A program made the position numbers and the translations under genes. Positions 8,666 through 17,032 of a DNA stretch of 64,000 nucleotides are shown here, in pieces. The notes under the pieces were generated by a model that made no database searches, was not told where the DNA came from, and was given only the letters and a program-made list of their open reading frames with translations. This stretch comes from Rhizobiaceae bacterium MnEN-MB40S (GTDB lineage Bacteria > Pseudomonadota > Alphaproteobacteria > Rhizobiales > Rhizobiaceae). The stretch's first letter is position 1; each line of letters opens with the position of its first letter. The DNA is taken from the NCBI GenBank assembly GCA_024343425.1, contig BRLC01000025.1, positions 62,001 to 126,000 of the forward strand, written 5' to 3'.

Positions 8666-9463
8666 ATGAAATCTGACACCGACGACCGGCCGGTTGCGAT
8701 CATTACCGGCGCGAGCGGCGGCCTGTGCTCTGCGACCGCCAGAGCGTTGGCGGCCCGAGACTATCGGCTGGTGTTGATGTCGCGCAGCGGATGCGCGGAG
8801 ATCGCGGCTGAAACCGGGGGCGTTGGCGTCGCCGGGTCGGTGCTCAACGATGAGGACGTGGGCCTTGCCGTGGAGACCGCGATTGACAGGTTCGGCAGGC
8901 TGGACGCCGCGATTTTCGGAACCGGTCGGCACAGCGACGTCCTGAAAAATTACGCCATGCCCGAGCCTCCGGGCGTGACGCGCGACAGCCTCGCCTATGA
9001 CCCCGATTACCGGCGCGAGATTTTCGACATCCCCTGGCCGGCCTGGCATGACGACTACGAGATGATGGTGGTGGCGCCGATGCGGCTCGCAAGAGCGGCG
9101 TTGCCGCATCTTCTGAAATCGGGACGCGGCGCCTTCGTCGCGATTTCCGGGATTGAGGCCGGGCAACCCAGGGCGCCGTTTCCGCTTGGGCCGACGCGGC
9201 TCGCCCTGCAGGGTTTCATCAAGCTTCTGGCGGATCGCTACGGGCGTAACGGCGTGCGCTTCAACGCCATTGCGCCGGGCCTGATGGAGAGCGGGGCCAA
9301 CGAGTTTCACCCGGACTGGGCGAGCGATATCCCGCTTGGCCGCATTGGCCGGAGCGCCGAGATCGGCGAGGCGATCGCCTTTCTGGTATCAGACGCGGCC
9401 AGCTACATTACCGGCCAGTGCCTGACGGTCGACGGCGGCCTCAACCGATCGCTTGGGCTGTGA
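8666..9463 (+). CDS. SDR-family protein with altered active site
   Basis: Short-chain dehydrogenase/reductase fold: the N-terminal nucleotide-binding strand reads AIITGASGGL and the C-terminus has the usual SDR ending (ITGQCLTVDGG). The ATG at 8666 is chosen because CAGGGAG lies just upstream; an earlier in-frame start has no such site. The active site is unusual: Ser161 is kept, but the expected Tyr-x3-Lys is replaced by Leu174-x3-Arg178 (PLGPTRLALQ). The protein may therefore bind a nucleotide without catalysing a normal SDR reaction, or use other residues. Length (265 residues) is normal. No operon partner is evident. Confidence 0.85.
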   Translation: MKSDTDDRPVAIITGASGGLCSATARALAARDYRLVLMSRSGCAEIAAETGGVGVAGSVLNDEDVGLAVETAIDRFGRLDAAIFGTGRHSDVLKNYAMPEPPGVTRDSLAYDPDYRREIFDIPWPAWHDDYEMMVVAPMRLARAALPHLLKSGRGAFVAISGIEAGQPRAPFPLGPTRLALQGFIKLLADRYGRNGVRFNAIAPGLMESGANEFHPDWASDIPLGRIGRSAEIGEAIAFLVSDAASYITGQCLTVDGGLNRSLGL

Positions 9464-9481
9464 TCGGGGCGGGCCGTCACC

Positions 9482-10303
9482 TCAGATCAGATCGTCATGC
9501 GCGCCGGTGATCCAGCCGATATGGCGCTTTGCCGAGGCGCGCACCGCGGCGTCCGCGCCCTCCTCCACCGCCGTCGCGACATTGGAATAGAGCCGATCAT
9601 AGGCGAAGCGGTCGATCCGATGCAGGATCGTCTCCACCGCCTTCGCCGACAGCGGAATGCGGTTGGGATAGCTGCGCATGAAGGCGACGGTCGCCCCGTC
9701 CGGATTGGCGCTGATGGAATCGCTGGCAAGCAGCACGCCCTTTCCCCCGGCGCCCGACGCGACATGCACAACCGCGCTGCCCGGAAAGTGCCCGCCAACG
9801 CGGATGAGCGTGACGCCCGGCAGGAGTTCGACGTCGTCCTGCCAGAACTCGACCACCGGATCGGGCCGCGCCAGCCATGCGCGGTCGAGACTTGCGACCA
9901 GCACGGTCGCGTCGCCGAGAGCGCGGCTCCAGGCGACCTGCGCGCCGAACATGTGCGGATGGCTTGCCGCAATGTAGCGCACGCCGCCGAGCGCCTGAAT
10001 ACGGCTGACCGCCGCCGCGTCGAGGAAGCCGAGGGGATCCCACAGGAGATTGCCTTCGGGGGTTGCGACCAGAAAGGCGCGGTGGCCGATGGCGATGGCG
10101 GGCGCGGTGGTGATTTCGAACAGGTTTTCCTCGACCTCGCGGATCTGCGTCTGCACGCCTTCTGCTGCAAGCTGGGCCAGCGTCGCCCAGGCCTGGCCGC
10201 TTCGCGGCACGAATTGCCGCTCGTCCAGGCAGATGTCGCAGACGACGGCGCCGGGCGGATGCTCGACGCCGCAGGCGCGGCAGATCTTGAAATCGTCAGG
10301 CAT
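9482..10303 (-). CDS. Metallo-beta-lactamase-fold protein with N-terminal zinc ribbon
   Basis: Residues about 8-26 contain two Cys-x2-Cys pairs (CRACG and CDIC), a small zinc ribbon. The rest follows the metallo-hydrolase fold: strand FLVATPEGNLLWDPLG, the metal-binding-type ASHPHMFG, then RVGGHFPGS and VLLASDS as later metal-site strands. The first motif is HPHMFG rather than the classic HxHxDH, so part of the metal site is altered. Substrate unknown. It is transcribed leftwards, convergent with the SDR gene (18-bp gap), and lies 58 bp downstream of vsr on the same strand. Confidence 0.8.
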   Translation of the reverse strand: MPDDFKICRACGVEHPPGAVVCDICLDERQFVPRSGQAWATLAQLAAEGVQTQIREVEENLFEITTAPAIAIGHRAFLVATPEGNLLWDPLGFLDAAAVSRIQALGGVRYIAASHPHMFGAQVAWSRALGDATVLVASLDRAWLARPDPVVEFWQDDVELLPGVTLIRVGGHFPGSAVVHVASGAGGKGVLLASDSISANPDGATVAFMRSYPNRIPLSAKAVETILHRIDRFAYDRLYSNVATAVEEGADAAVRASAKRHIGWITGAHDDLI

Positions 10304-10361
10304 GAAAGGGCTCCTGTTTGGGTGGGGCTTGTAGCAGATTTGGGCGGCGACGCTGCGCCAA

Positions 10362-10778
10362 TTATTCCAGAAACGCCTTCAGCTTCGCCTCCAGGGCGGC
10401 GCGTTTGCCCTTGGGGGTTTCGCATTCCCAGACGGCGAGCACGCGCCAGCCGGCGTCGGCGAGCGCCTGCGCGTTGCGGGCGTCGCGGGCTGTGTTGCGG
10501 GCGATCTTGGCGCGCCAGTAGTCGGCGTTGGTCTTGGGCGCGCGGGCGCCGCGCGGGCAATCGTGGCCGTGCCAGAAGCAGCCATGCACGAAGACCACCT
10601 TGCGGCGGCCGGGAAAGACGAGATCCGGCGCGCCGGGCAGATCGCGCCGGTGCAGGCGGTAGCGATAACCCAGCGCATGGACGAGCCGGCGCACGACCAT
10701 TTCCGGCGCGGTGTCGCGGGACTTGACGGCGCGCATGACGGCGCTGCGCGCGGGGTCCGTGGTCTGCGCCGTTTTCAC
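10362..10778 (-). CDS. vsr: Very short patch repair (Vsr) endonuclease
   Basis: Nicks DNA next to T:G mismatches left when 5-methylcytosine deaminates. The signature features are all present in 138 residues: RSAVMRAVKSRDTAPE near the N-terminus, [11 protein letters not shown] (catalytic Asp), [14 protein letters not shown] (zinc ligands and His) and a late VWECE. Its start overlaps the stop of the adjacent cytosine methyltransferase gene by four bases, so the pair is co-translated. A second, different vsr gene occurs at 32500-32967. Confidence 0.96.
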   Translation of the reverse strand: MKTAQTTDPARSAVMRAVKSRDTAPEMVVRRLVHALGYRYRLHRRDLPGAPDLVFPGRRKVVFVHGCFWHGHDCPRGARAPKTNADYWRAKIARNTARDARNAQALADAGWRVLAVWECETPKGKRAALEAKLKAFLE

Positions 10779-11941
10779 GCGGCTTCAACGGCGCCGGGCA
10801 AGCGCCGCTTCAGGATCGGCTCGAAGAGATGCTGCGCCAGGTGCCGCACGACGGGGGCCGCGACGCCGTCGCCGGTCAGGTGATAGGCCGCGTTGTAGCT
10901 TTGCGGCAGCTGGTAGGCCTCGTCGAGCCCCATGAGGCGCGCGGTCTCGCGCGCGGAAATCAGCCGCGAGCGGATGCGGTCGCCATCGACGATCAGAATG
11001 AGCTGGCGCGACGAACCGCCGGCCGGCGTGCGCAGGCAGCCCGCCAGATCGTCGAAGCGCACTTCCGCGCGCTGGCGCTTTTCGCCGTTTTCGACGCGGG
11101 TGCGCCGGTAGACCGCGCCGACCATGCGCCGCCCTGCCCGCCGCGCGGCGTCCACCTTGGCGCGGTTCGACGGCGACATCTGGTCGAGGATCTTCGTCGT
11201 TTCGGACGGGTCGTGCCAGCGCACGCCTTGCGGCGCGTCCTCGACGAGATCGGCGAAGACGGTGTTGCGGCGCGGCGGCAAAGGCAGGCTCCACCACAGC
11301 CAGTTGGTCCGGGCAGTCGCGCTGATACGGGCGTGCGCCGCCTGCAGGGCGCGGGTGTGGAACGGCTCGACGGGGCTTGCCGAGAGCGATGTCGGCTCCA
11401 GCGGGATATCATCGCGAACGCCGATGACGAACAGGCGCGGTCGAGACTGCGGCACGAACAGGGCGGCGTCGATCACGAGCGCGCCGTAGCGATAGCCGTT
11501 TTCGGCGAAGGCCCGGCAAATGGCGTCGAAATCCGCGCCGCCATGGCTGGTGAGCGCGCCGGTGACGTTTTCCAAGGCCACGATGCGCGGCGCGCGGCCT
11601 TCCGCCGCCAGGGCTTTCATGATGGACCAGAACGGGTGGAACGCGCCGGAGCGCGCGCCGTCGAGCCCGGCGCCGCCGCCGGCGAGCGACAGGTCCTGGC
11701 AGGGAAAGGACGCCCAGGCGAGATCGGCGACGCCCGGCAGATCGCGTGCGTCTACCGCGCGAATATCGCCACATGTGAGCACGGAAGGCGCGGCGCGATC
11801 CCAGTTGGCCCTGTAGGCGGCGGCCTTTCCGGCGTCGAAATCATTAGCGAAGAGGCAGCGCCAGCCATCGCCCAGGCCTGCGCGAACCATGCCGCCGCCG
11901 GCGAAAAACTCGTAGAAGGTGGGCCTTTCGGCGTCGATCAC
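10775..11941 (-). CDS. DNA (cytosine-5) methyltransferase, Dcm-like
   Basis: Transfers a methyl group from SAM to cytosine C5 within a short site. Conserved motifs appear in order: motif I FYEFFAGGGMVRAGLG, motif IV ASFPCQDLS (catalytic Cys81), motif VI LENVTG and motif VIII PQSRPRLF. I place the start at GTG 11941, giving 388 residues, because AGGGAG lies seven bases upstream and motif I then begins close to the N-terminus as is usual; the frame is open further upstream but codes for nothing family-like. It is coupled to vsr. No restriction endonuclease gene adjoins it, so it is either a solitary methylase or a remnant of a restriction system. Confidence 0.95.
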   Translation of the reverse strand: MIDAERPTFYEFFAGGGMVRAGLGDGWRCLFANDFDAGKAAAYRANWDRAAPSVLTCGDIRAVDARDLPGVADLAWASFPCQDLSLAGGGAGLDGARSGAFHPFWSIMKALAAEGRAPRIVALENVTGALTSHGGADFDAICRAFAENGYRYGALVIDAALFVPQSRPRLFVIGVRDDIPLEPTSLSASPVEPFHTRALQAAHARISATARTNWLWWSLPLPPRRNTVFADLVEDAPQGVRWHDPSETTKILDQMSPSNRAKVDAARRAGRRMVGAVYRRTRVENGEKRQRAEVRFDDLAGCLRTPAGGSSRQLILIVDGDRIRSRLISARETARLMGLDEAYQLPQSYNAAYHLTGDGVAAPVVRHLAQHLFEPILKRRLPGAVEAA

Positions 11942-12065
11942 TCCGGTGCTCCCTGCCCCGCTGGATATGCCAAAGTTGCGGATTCGCCCGCAGCCTAGCA
12001 TTGTTGCGCCGGATTGACAGCGGCGCGCGAAACGTTGGAAGTGCGCTGTGAACAGGGAAACGGAC

Positions 12066-12662
12066 ATGATGCGTCTTTTCGCGCTCGCCGCAACGCTTCT
12101 GACCCTCGCAGCATCGGCGCTCGCCGGCGAGGTGAAACCGAAATTCGTGGAGAAGACCTACGCGGTGTCGGGCGCGACCGGCATTGCGCTTTACCAGTCC
12201 ATGGGCTCGAACGGGCCGCTGTTGCGCGGCGGCGCGTCGAGCGCCATCGCCAAGACCGATTTCGATCTCAAATGGGGCCGCGACTATGTGCGCGACGGAA
12301 ACGACTGCGTGCTCCAGGCCGCGCGATCCTTCCTGACGATCACATACACGCTGCCGAAGCCGTCGCAGACACTGCCGGCGGACGTGGCTGCGCGCTGGCG
12401 CGTCTTCATCGACGGCATTCGCGCGCACGAGGCCGTGCACGGCCAATACGTGGCCGAAATGGCGCAGGAAATCTACGACACGACCGTCGGCTTCCGGCAG
12501 CCGAACGACCCGAACTGCAAGGCGATCCGTCAGGCGATCCAGACGCCGCTGAAAGCGGCTTTCGTCCGCTACAAGACGCGCAACCGCGCCTTCGAGGAGG
12601 CGGAGATGGCCAATGGCGGCAACATCCAGCAGCTCATCCTGGCGCTCGTCAACGGGCCTTGA
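12066..12662 (+). CDS. Secreted DUF922-type putative zinc protease
   Basis: The first 20 residues are a Sec signal peptide (basic MMR followed by LFALAATLLTLAASALA). The mature part carries HEAVH (an HExxH zinc-binding motif) in a helix near residue 126, as in the DUF922 family of predicted secreted metalloproteases. I choose ATG 12066 over an in-frame GTG at 12048 because AGGGA sits at good spacing. Substrate and role are unknown. It ends ten bases before the stop of a truncated methyltransferase copy on the other strand. Confidence 0.8.
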   Translation: MMRLFALAATLLTLAASALAGEVKPKFVEKTYAVSGATGIALYQSMGSNGPLLRGGASSAIAKTDFDLKWGRDYVRDGNDCVLQAARSFLTITYTLPKPSQTLPADVAARWRVFIDGIRAHEAVHGQYVAEMAQEIYDTTVGFRQPNDPNCKAIRQAIQTPLKAAFVRYKTRNRAFEEAEMANGGNIQQLILALVNGP

Positions 12663-12671
12663 CGCAAACGC

Positions 12672-13016
12672 CTACCCCCGCTTGCGGGCGTGGGTGGCGA
12701 AGAAGCAGAAATTCATCAGCCAGGCCTGTTCGCTGTCGAGCAGGCGATCGACCTCGTCGCCGTCGGCCTGCGACAGGAAACCCATCGCGACGAGATCATC
12801 CATGATGAGGGCGAAGGTGCGGCGGTAGAGCTCGACGGCGGGACCGTCGCCCTTGCCTGAAAACAGCGCTGTCTCGCCGCGCGAAGACACGATGTCGAGA
12901 CCGGCGGCGGCCAGCTGATGCGGCAGGCGGCGGCCGGTGAAGAGGTCGATATCGTGCTGCTCGCCCCATTGCCGAAACGCCTCGAAGGCGCGCCGCCAGA
13001 CGGGATGGAAATCCGC
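12672..13016 (-). pseudogene. Truncated duplicate of the methyltransferase 3' end
   Basis: This stretch repeats the last third of the methyltransferase gene at 14964-15740. From 12685 to 13016 it matches 14977-15308 without any gap and with about seven substitutions by eye. It keeps an open reading frame with the C-terminus (LFTGRRLPHQLAAAGLDIVS and onward) but has none of the SAM-binding domain, so it cannot act as a methyltransferase. Homology stops abruptly at 13016; the frame continues for 27 codons of unrelated sequence. It is in direct orientation to the intact copy. Confidence 0.9.
12685..13016 (-). repeat. 332-bp direct repeat, left copy
   Basis: Left member of a direct repeat pair with 14977-15308 (offset 2292 bases throughout, no indels, roughly 98% identical by eye). 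Together the two copies bracket the regulator/epimerase cassette at 13131-14958. Confidence 0.93.
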
Positions 13017-13130
13017 GCAAGTTATCGTCCACGGTTCGGGCCTCCTCCGGTTATGCGTGACGGGACGGACTGTGCGCCACGCCCGCCGGCCATGCAACGC
13101 GACGATGCGATGCGCCGGGCAAGCGCGGCT

Positions 13131-13967
13131 TCATCGCTCTTCGAGGAATGCCCGGATGCGGCCGGCGACTTCCGCCGTCGCGGGTGTGTAGACCATCATG
13201 TTCAGATCCGGCCGGCCCTCGACGGCGAAGGTGGAGAATTCGAGCTCTATCGGGCCGAGGTCCGGATGGTGGAGGCGCTTGACGCCCTCGCCGTGGCCGG
13301 CGACCTCGTTGTCGTTCCACAGTGCGGCGAATTCCGGGCTCATCTGCGACAGCTCGTCGACAAGCTGCCTGATCTCCTCGCCGGCGCCCGCGCGCGCCGC
13401 ATCGGCCCGGAAGGCGCCGACGACGAAGCGCGCCACGCGCTGCCAGTCCTCCTGGGCGGCCTTGACGCGGGAATCGGAGAATATGAGCCGCAGGATGTTG
13501 CGCTGCTCCGGGGCAAGCTCCGCATAATCCGTCAGGATCATCGCGGCGGCCCGGTTCCAGGCGATCACGTTCCAGGTCGCGGTCCTGATCATGGCCGGGC
13601 AGTGGGGCATGGCGTCGAGCACATTTTGCAGCCGCGGTGTCATCATGCTCTCCGGCTCCCGGTAGCGCGCTTCCGGCGGGTGGCCGAAGGCCAGGATATG
13701 CAGGTGCTCGCGTTCGGGCTCCGTCAGCATCAGCCCGGCGGCGATGCGCTCCAGCACGTCGGCAGACGGCGCGCCGCCGCGCCCCTGCTCCAGCCAGGTA
13801 TACCAGGTCGGACTGATATTGGCGCGCTGAGCCACCTCCTCGCGGCGCAGGCCCGGTGTGCGCCGCCGCCCGGGCGCGAAGCCGAAGGTCGCCGGATCGA
13901 GGCGCATGCGGCGATCGCGCAGGAAGGTGCCGAGCGGATTGTCATCTCTGGAGGAGAAGTCGATCAT
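13131..13967 (-). CDS. XRE-family regulator with MmyB-like ligand-binding domain
   Basis: Residues about 10-85 are a helix-turn-helix domain (GLRREEVAQRANISPTWYTW), and residues about 110-270 match the MmyB-like regulator ligand-binding domain (RNILRLIFSDSRVK, VGAFRADAAR, HHPDLGPIELEFSTF). Proteins of this type commonly repress a divergently transcribed oxidoreductase gene, and here an NAD-dependent epimerase-like gene lies divergently 88 bp away. The intergenic region contains three ACCATG words that could be its operator. No second regulator gene is nearby. Confidence 0.92.
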   Translation of the reverse strand: MIDFSSRDDNPLGTFLRDRRMRLDPATFGFAPGRRRTPGLRREEVAQRANISPTWYTWLEQGRGGAPSADVLERIAAGLMLTEPEREHLHILAFGHPPEARYREPESMMTPRLQNVLDAMPHCPAMIRTATWNVIAWNRAAAMILTDYAELAPEQRNILRLIFSDSRVKAAQEDWQRVARFVVGAFRADAARAGAGEEIRQLVDELSQMSPEFAALWNDNEVAGHGEGVKRLHHPDLGPIELEFSTFAVEGRPDLNMMVYTPATAEVAGRIRAFLEER

Positions 13968-14055
13968 GTTGGTTCTTATACCATGATAATGTCACTACTT
14001 TACCATGAAAAACCATATGCCATGGTGCGGCTCCGAACAACTACGGAGAATGACA
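13968..14055. promoter_or_regulatory. Divergent promoter with three ACCATG words (putative operator)
   Basis: Between the regulator and the epimerase-like gene, ACCATG occurs at 13980-13985 and 14002-14007 (22 bases apart, about two helix turns) and in reverse as CATGGT at 14021-14026. The arrangement suits a dimeric or tetrameric helix-turn-helix repressor controlling both genes. This is inferred from spacing and context only. Confidence 0.5.
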
Positions 14056-14958
14056 ATGCGTGTGTTCCTGACAGGCGCCACCGGCTTCATCGGCTCGAAG
14101 ATCCTGCCCGAGCTGCTCGCCGCCGGACACGCGGTGACGGGCATGACGCGGTCGGACAAAGGGGCGAGAACCCTCGTCGCCGCCGGCGCTACCCCCCACC
14201 GCGCCACACTCGAGGATCCGGCGGGTATCATGGCCGGGGCGGAAAGCGCCGACGCCGTGATCCACACGGCGTTCGACCACGATTTTGCGAATTTCGTGGC
14301 GAATTGCGAAAAGGACCGGCGGGTGATCGCAGCGCTCGGATTGGTGCTCAAGGGTTCAAACCGGCCGCTTATGATCACGTCCGGCACCGGCATGGGCGAT
14401 GCCGAAGACGGCAAGCCTGCCTCGGAGGACGTGTTCAATCCGCACCATGGCAATCCCCGCATCGCGTCGGAGCTTGCCGTGCAGACGCTGCTGGACGACG
14501 GCGTGAACGTGTCGGTGATGCGGCTGCCGCAGGTCCACGACACGGTGCGGCAGGGGCTGATCTCGCCCTATATCCAGATCGCCATTCAGAAGGGCTCGGT
14601 CGCCTGGGTCGGGGACGGCGCCAATCGCTGGCCGGCCGCGCACGTGCTCGACGTCGCCAGGCTCTATGCGCTCGCCTTCGACCGGGGCGAGCCGGGCGCG
14701 CGCTACCACGCCGTCGCCGAGGAAGGCGTGAGCGCCCTCCGCATCGCCGAGGTGGTGAGCGCCGGCCTCGACCTGCCGGCCGTGTCGATTTCTCCGGAGG
14801 AGACGGCGGAACATTTCGGCTGGTTTGCGGCCTTCGCAAGCCTCGACATGCCGGCGAGCAGCGCGCTAACGCGGGCGAAACTCGGCTGGGAACCGACCGG
14901 GCCGGACCTCCTCACGGACCTTCAGAACATGGACTATGCCGCGTTGCGGGTGAGCTAG
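14056..14958 (+). CDS. NAD(P)-dependent epimerase/reductase (extended-SDR-like)
   Basis: Rossmann-fold protein beginning MRVFLTGATGFIG, the nucleotide-binding motif of extended or atypical SDRs. Further features are ADAVIHTAFDHDF, LMITSGTGMG and a C-terminal part typical of the family. The usual Tyr-x3-Lys is not clear, as in many atypical SDRs with this N-terminus. I choose ATG 14056 because GGAG (14045-14048) is seven bases away; ATG 14050 is too close to it. It is divergent from the MmyB-type regulator, its likely controller. Substrate unknown. Confidence 0.87.
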   Translation: MRVFLTGATGFIGSKILPELLAAGHAVTGMTRSDKGARTLVAAGATPHRATLEDPAGIMAGAESADAVIHTAFDHDFANFVANCEKDRRVIAALGLVLKGSNRPLMITSGTGMGDAEDGKPASEDVFNPHHGNPRIASELAVQTLLDDGVNVSVMRLPQVHDTVRQGLISPYIQIAIQKGSVAWVGDGANRWPAAHVLDVARLYALAFDRGEPGARYHAVAEEGVSALRIAEVVSAGLDLPAVSISPEETAEHFGWFAAFASLDMPASSALTRAKLGWEPTGPDLLTDLQNMDYAALRVS

Positions 14959-14963
14959 GGTTC

Positions 14964-15740
14964 TTACCCAGACTTTCGGGCGTGGACGGCGAAGAAGCAG
15001 AAATTCATCAGCCAGGCCTGTTCGCTGTCGAGCAGGCGATCGACCTCGTCGCCGTCGGCCTGCGACAGGAAGCCCATCGCGACGAGATCATCCATGATGA
15101 GGGCGAAGGTGCGGCGGTAGAGCTCGGCGGCGGGACCGACGCCCTTGCCTGAAAACAGCGCCGTCTCGCCGCGCGAAGACACGATGTCGAGACCGGCGGC
15201 GGCCAGCTGATGCGGCAGGCGGCGGCCGGTGAAGAGGTCGATATCGTGCTGCTCGCCCCATTGCCGAAACGCCTCGAAGGCGCGCTGCCAGACGGGATGG
15301 AAATCCGCCATGGCCGGATGCAGATCCGGCTCGACATAGAGGATGTGGCCGCCGGGCTTGACCATCTCGACGAGATTGCGCATCGCCGCCAGCCTGTCGG
15401 GAATGTGGTGATGCACGTTGCGCGCGACGGCGAGATCGAAGGCGCCGTGGCGCTGCGGTTCCTGCAGGATGTCGAGCCGCTCCACGCGGATGCGCGGATG
15501 GTCGACATCCTGGAGAAACTTCGTCTGCAGATCGGTGCAGACGACCTCGCCTTCGCCGCCGACCTTGTCTGCAAGCCAGGTCGAGACGGTGCCGAGGCCC
15601 GCGCCGATTTCCAGACAGCGCCAGCCAGGCTCGACGCCGATCGCCTCCAGCTGGTAGCAGGTGTACGGGTCGGTGAGTTCAGCCAGCAGGCGAAGGCGCG
15701 TTCGCTCTTCCTCGCTGTCATTGGCGATGACGTAGCGCAC
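14964..15740 (-). CDS. SAM-dependent methyltransferase
   Basis: Class I methyltransferase: LEIGAGLGTVSTWLA is the SAM-binding motif I, VVCTDLQ the acidic loop, FDLAVARNVHHHI and LVEMVKPGGHILYVEPD the later core motifs, followed by a C-terminal region shared with the truncated copy at 12672-13016. The start GTG 15740 lies two bases after the stop of the UPF0173 gene, so the two form an operon; a longer reading would run into that gene. Small-molecule methylation is likely but the substrate cannot be told from sequence. Confidence 0.88.
   Translation of the reverse strand: MRYVIANDSEEERTRLRLLAELTDPYTCYQLEAIGVEPGWRCLEIGAGLGTVSTWLADKVGGEGEVVCTDLQTKFLQDVDHPRIRVERLDILQEPQRHGAFDLAVARNVHHHIPDRLAAMRNLVEMVKPGGHILYVEPDLHPAMADFHPVWQRAFEAFRQWGEQHDIDLFTGRRLPHQLAAAGLDIVSSRGETALFSGKGVGPAAELYRRTFALIMDDLVAMGFLSQADGDEVDRLLDSEQAWLMNFCFFAVHARKSG
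14977..15308 (-). repeat. 332-bp direct repeat, right copy
   Basis: Right member of the repeat pair with 12685-13016, lying within the intact methyltransferase gene. Because the complete gene is here and in an operon, this copy is probably the original and the left one the duplicate. Confidence 0.93.
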
Positions 15741-15742
15741 GG

Positions 15743-16450
15743 TTAGAGGTCTAGAATGTCGCCGACCGCCGGCGTCTTGACCTTGTCCGCGTCGTCTTCC
15801 ATCGCCGCAAGAAACTTCCCTGCGTTCTGGTCGAGGATCGGGAACGTGCCGTAATGGCATGGAATGATGGTGGAAAAGTCGAAATGGCGCCGGCAGGCGA
15901 GCGCCGCCACCGCCCCGCCCATGGTGAACCGGTCGCCGATCGGCACGATGCCGATTTCAGGCTGGTGCAGCTCGTTGATGAGCGCCATGTCGGAGAACAT
16001 GTCCGTGTCGCCCATGTGATAGAGCGTCGGCGCGTCGTCGAAATGCATGACGACGCCGTTGGGATTGCCGAGCGCATGGGAGACGCCGTCTTCGGTGATC
16101 ATCGCGGACGAGTGCAGCGCGTTGACATAGGTGACGGTGAAACCGTCATGGTGGACCGTGCCGCCGGTGTTGGTCGGGTCGATCTTCTCAAGCCCGTGAT
16201 GCTTGGCGAGCCACATGCACAGATCGTAGTTGGCGATCACGGTCGCGCCGGTTTCCCGTGCGATCGACGGCGTATCGCCGATATGGTCGCCGTGGCCGTG
16301 GGTCAGCACGATATGGGTGACGCCTTCGGCGGCGGCCGCCGCGCTCTGTCCCTCGAAGGAGGGATTGCCGGTGAAGAACGGATCGATGAGGATCGTCGCG
16401 CCGCCGGTTTCGATGCGAAACGCGGAATGTCCGAACCATTGCAGTTTCAT
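15743..16450 (-). CDS. UPF0173-type metal-dependent hydrolase
   Basis: Metallo-beta-lactamase-fold hydrolase of the UPF0173 family: it begins [17 protein letters not shown], has the full metal-binding motif [10 protein letters not shown] (HxHxDH), then [16 protein letters not shown] and a late [10 protein letters not shown], each a known ligand-bearing strand. The 235-residue length is normal. It is divergent from ruvX and precedes the methyltransferase gene by two bases. The physiological substrate of the family is not established. Confidence 0.94.
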   Translation of the reverse strand: MKLQWFGHSAFRIETGGATILIDPFFTGNPSFEGQSAAAAAEGVTHIVLTHGHGDHIGDTPSIARETGATVIANYDLCMWLAKHHGLEKIDPTNTGGTVHHDGFTVTYVNALHSSAMITEDGVSHALGNPNGVVMHFDDAPTLYHMGDTDMFSDMALINELHQPEIGIVPIGDRFTMGGAVAALACRRHFDFSTIIPCHYGTFPILDQNAGKFLAAMEDDADKVKTPAVGDILDL

Positions 16451-16558
16451 GTCTGTCGCCTCCCGTAGGGTTTTGGTCGCATTATTCTGCGAAGCAGCTT
16501 ATGGATTGTCCCGCGTCCTGAAAAGGACCGTTTGCAAAAGTTTTTGATCGGCGCGGAC

Positions 16559-17032
16559 ATGCCCGTAGTAACACTGGAAGAACTGGCCGCAGGTCTTGAA
16601 AAAGGCAAGGTGCTCGCCGGGCTCGACCTCGGAACGAAGACGATTGGCGTGGCGATCAGCGACCTCGGCCTGACGCTGGCGACGCCGCGCGACGTGCTGC
16701 GGCGCAAGAAGTTCACCATAGACGCCGGCGCGCTGATGGAGCGGCTGACAAGGGAAAAGGTCGGCGGCTGCGTGATCGGCCTGCCGGTCAATATGGATGG
16801 TTCGGAAGGACCGCGCGCCCAGGCGACCCGCGCCTTCGTGCGCAACATGGACGGCGTGACCGACACGCCGTTCGCCTTCTGGGATGAGCGGCTGTCGACA
16901 GTCGCCGCCGAACGCGCGCTTATCGAGATGGATGTGTCGCGGCGAAAACGCAGCGAGCGGATCGATTCCGCCGCGGCCGCCTTCATCCTTCAGGGCGCGC
17001 TGGACAGGCTTTCTTCCGCCTCGCGCGGCTGA
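16559..17032 (+). CDS. ruvX: Putative pre-16S rRNA nuclease / Holliday junction resolvase RuvX
   Basis: RNase H-like fold of the YqgF/RuvX family, implicated in 5' maturation of 16S rRNA. Motifs: [15 protein letters not shown] (first catalytic Asp), [28 protein letters not shown] (Glu) and [12 protein letters not shown] (second Asp). I favour ATG 16559 because family members begin shortly before the [10 protein letters not shown] strand, but an in-frame TTG at 16532 has a better ribosome site (AAAGGA) and cannot be excluded. Its 3' end overlaps the convergent DUF6105 gene by 43 bases. Confidence 0.94.
   Translation: MPVVTLEELAAGLEKGKVLAGLDLGTKTIGVAISDLGLTLATPRDVLRRKKFTIDAGALMERLTREKVGGCVIGLPVNMDGSEGPRAQATRAFVRNMDGVTDTPFAFWDERLSTVAAERALIEMDVSRRKRSERIDSAAAAFILQGALDRLSSASRG

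Noticed and set aside
12918-15152. A 744-codon plus-strand frame across the repeat-bracketed cassette
   Set aside because: It runs antisense to the regulator and through the epimerase gene in another frame; composition is typical of a shadow and it crosses both repeat-related regions.
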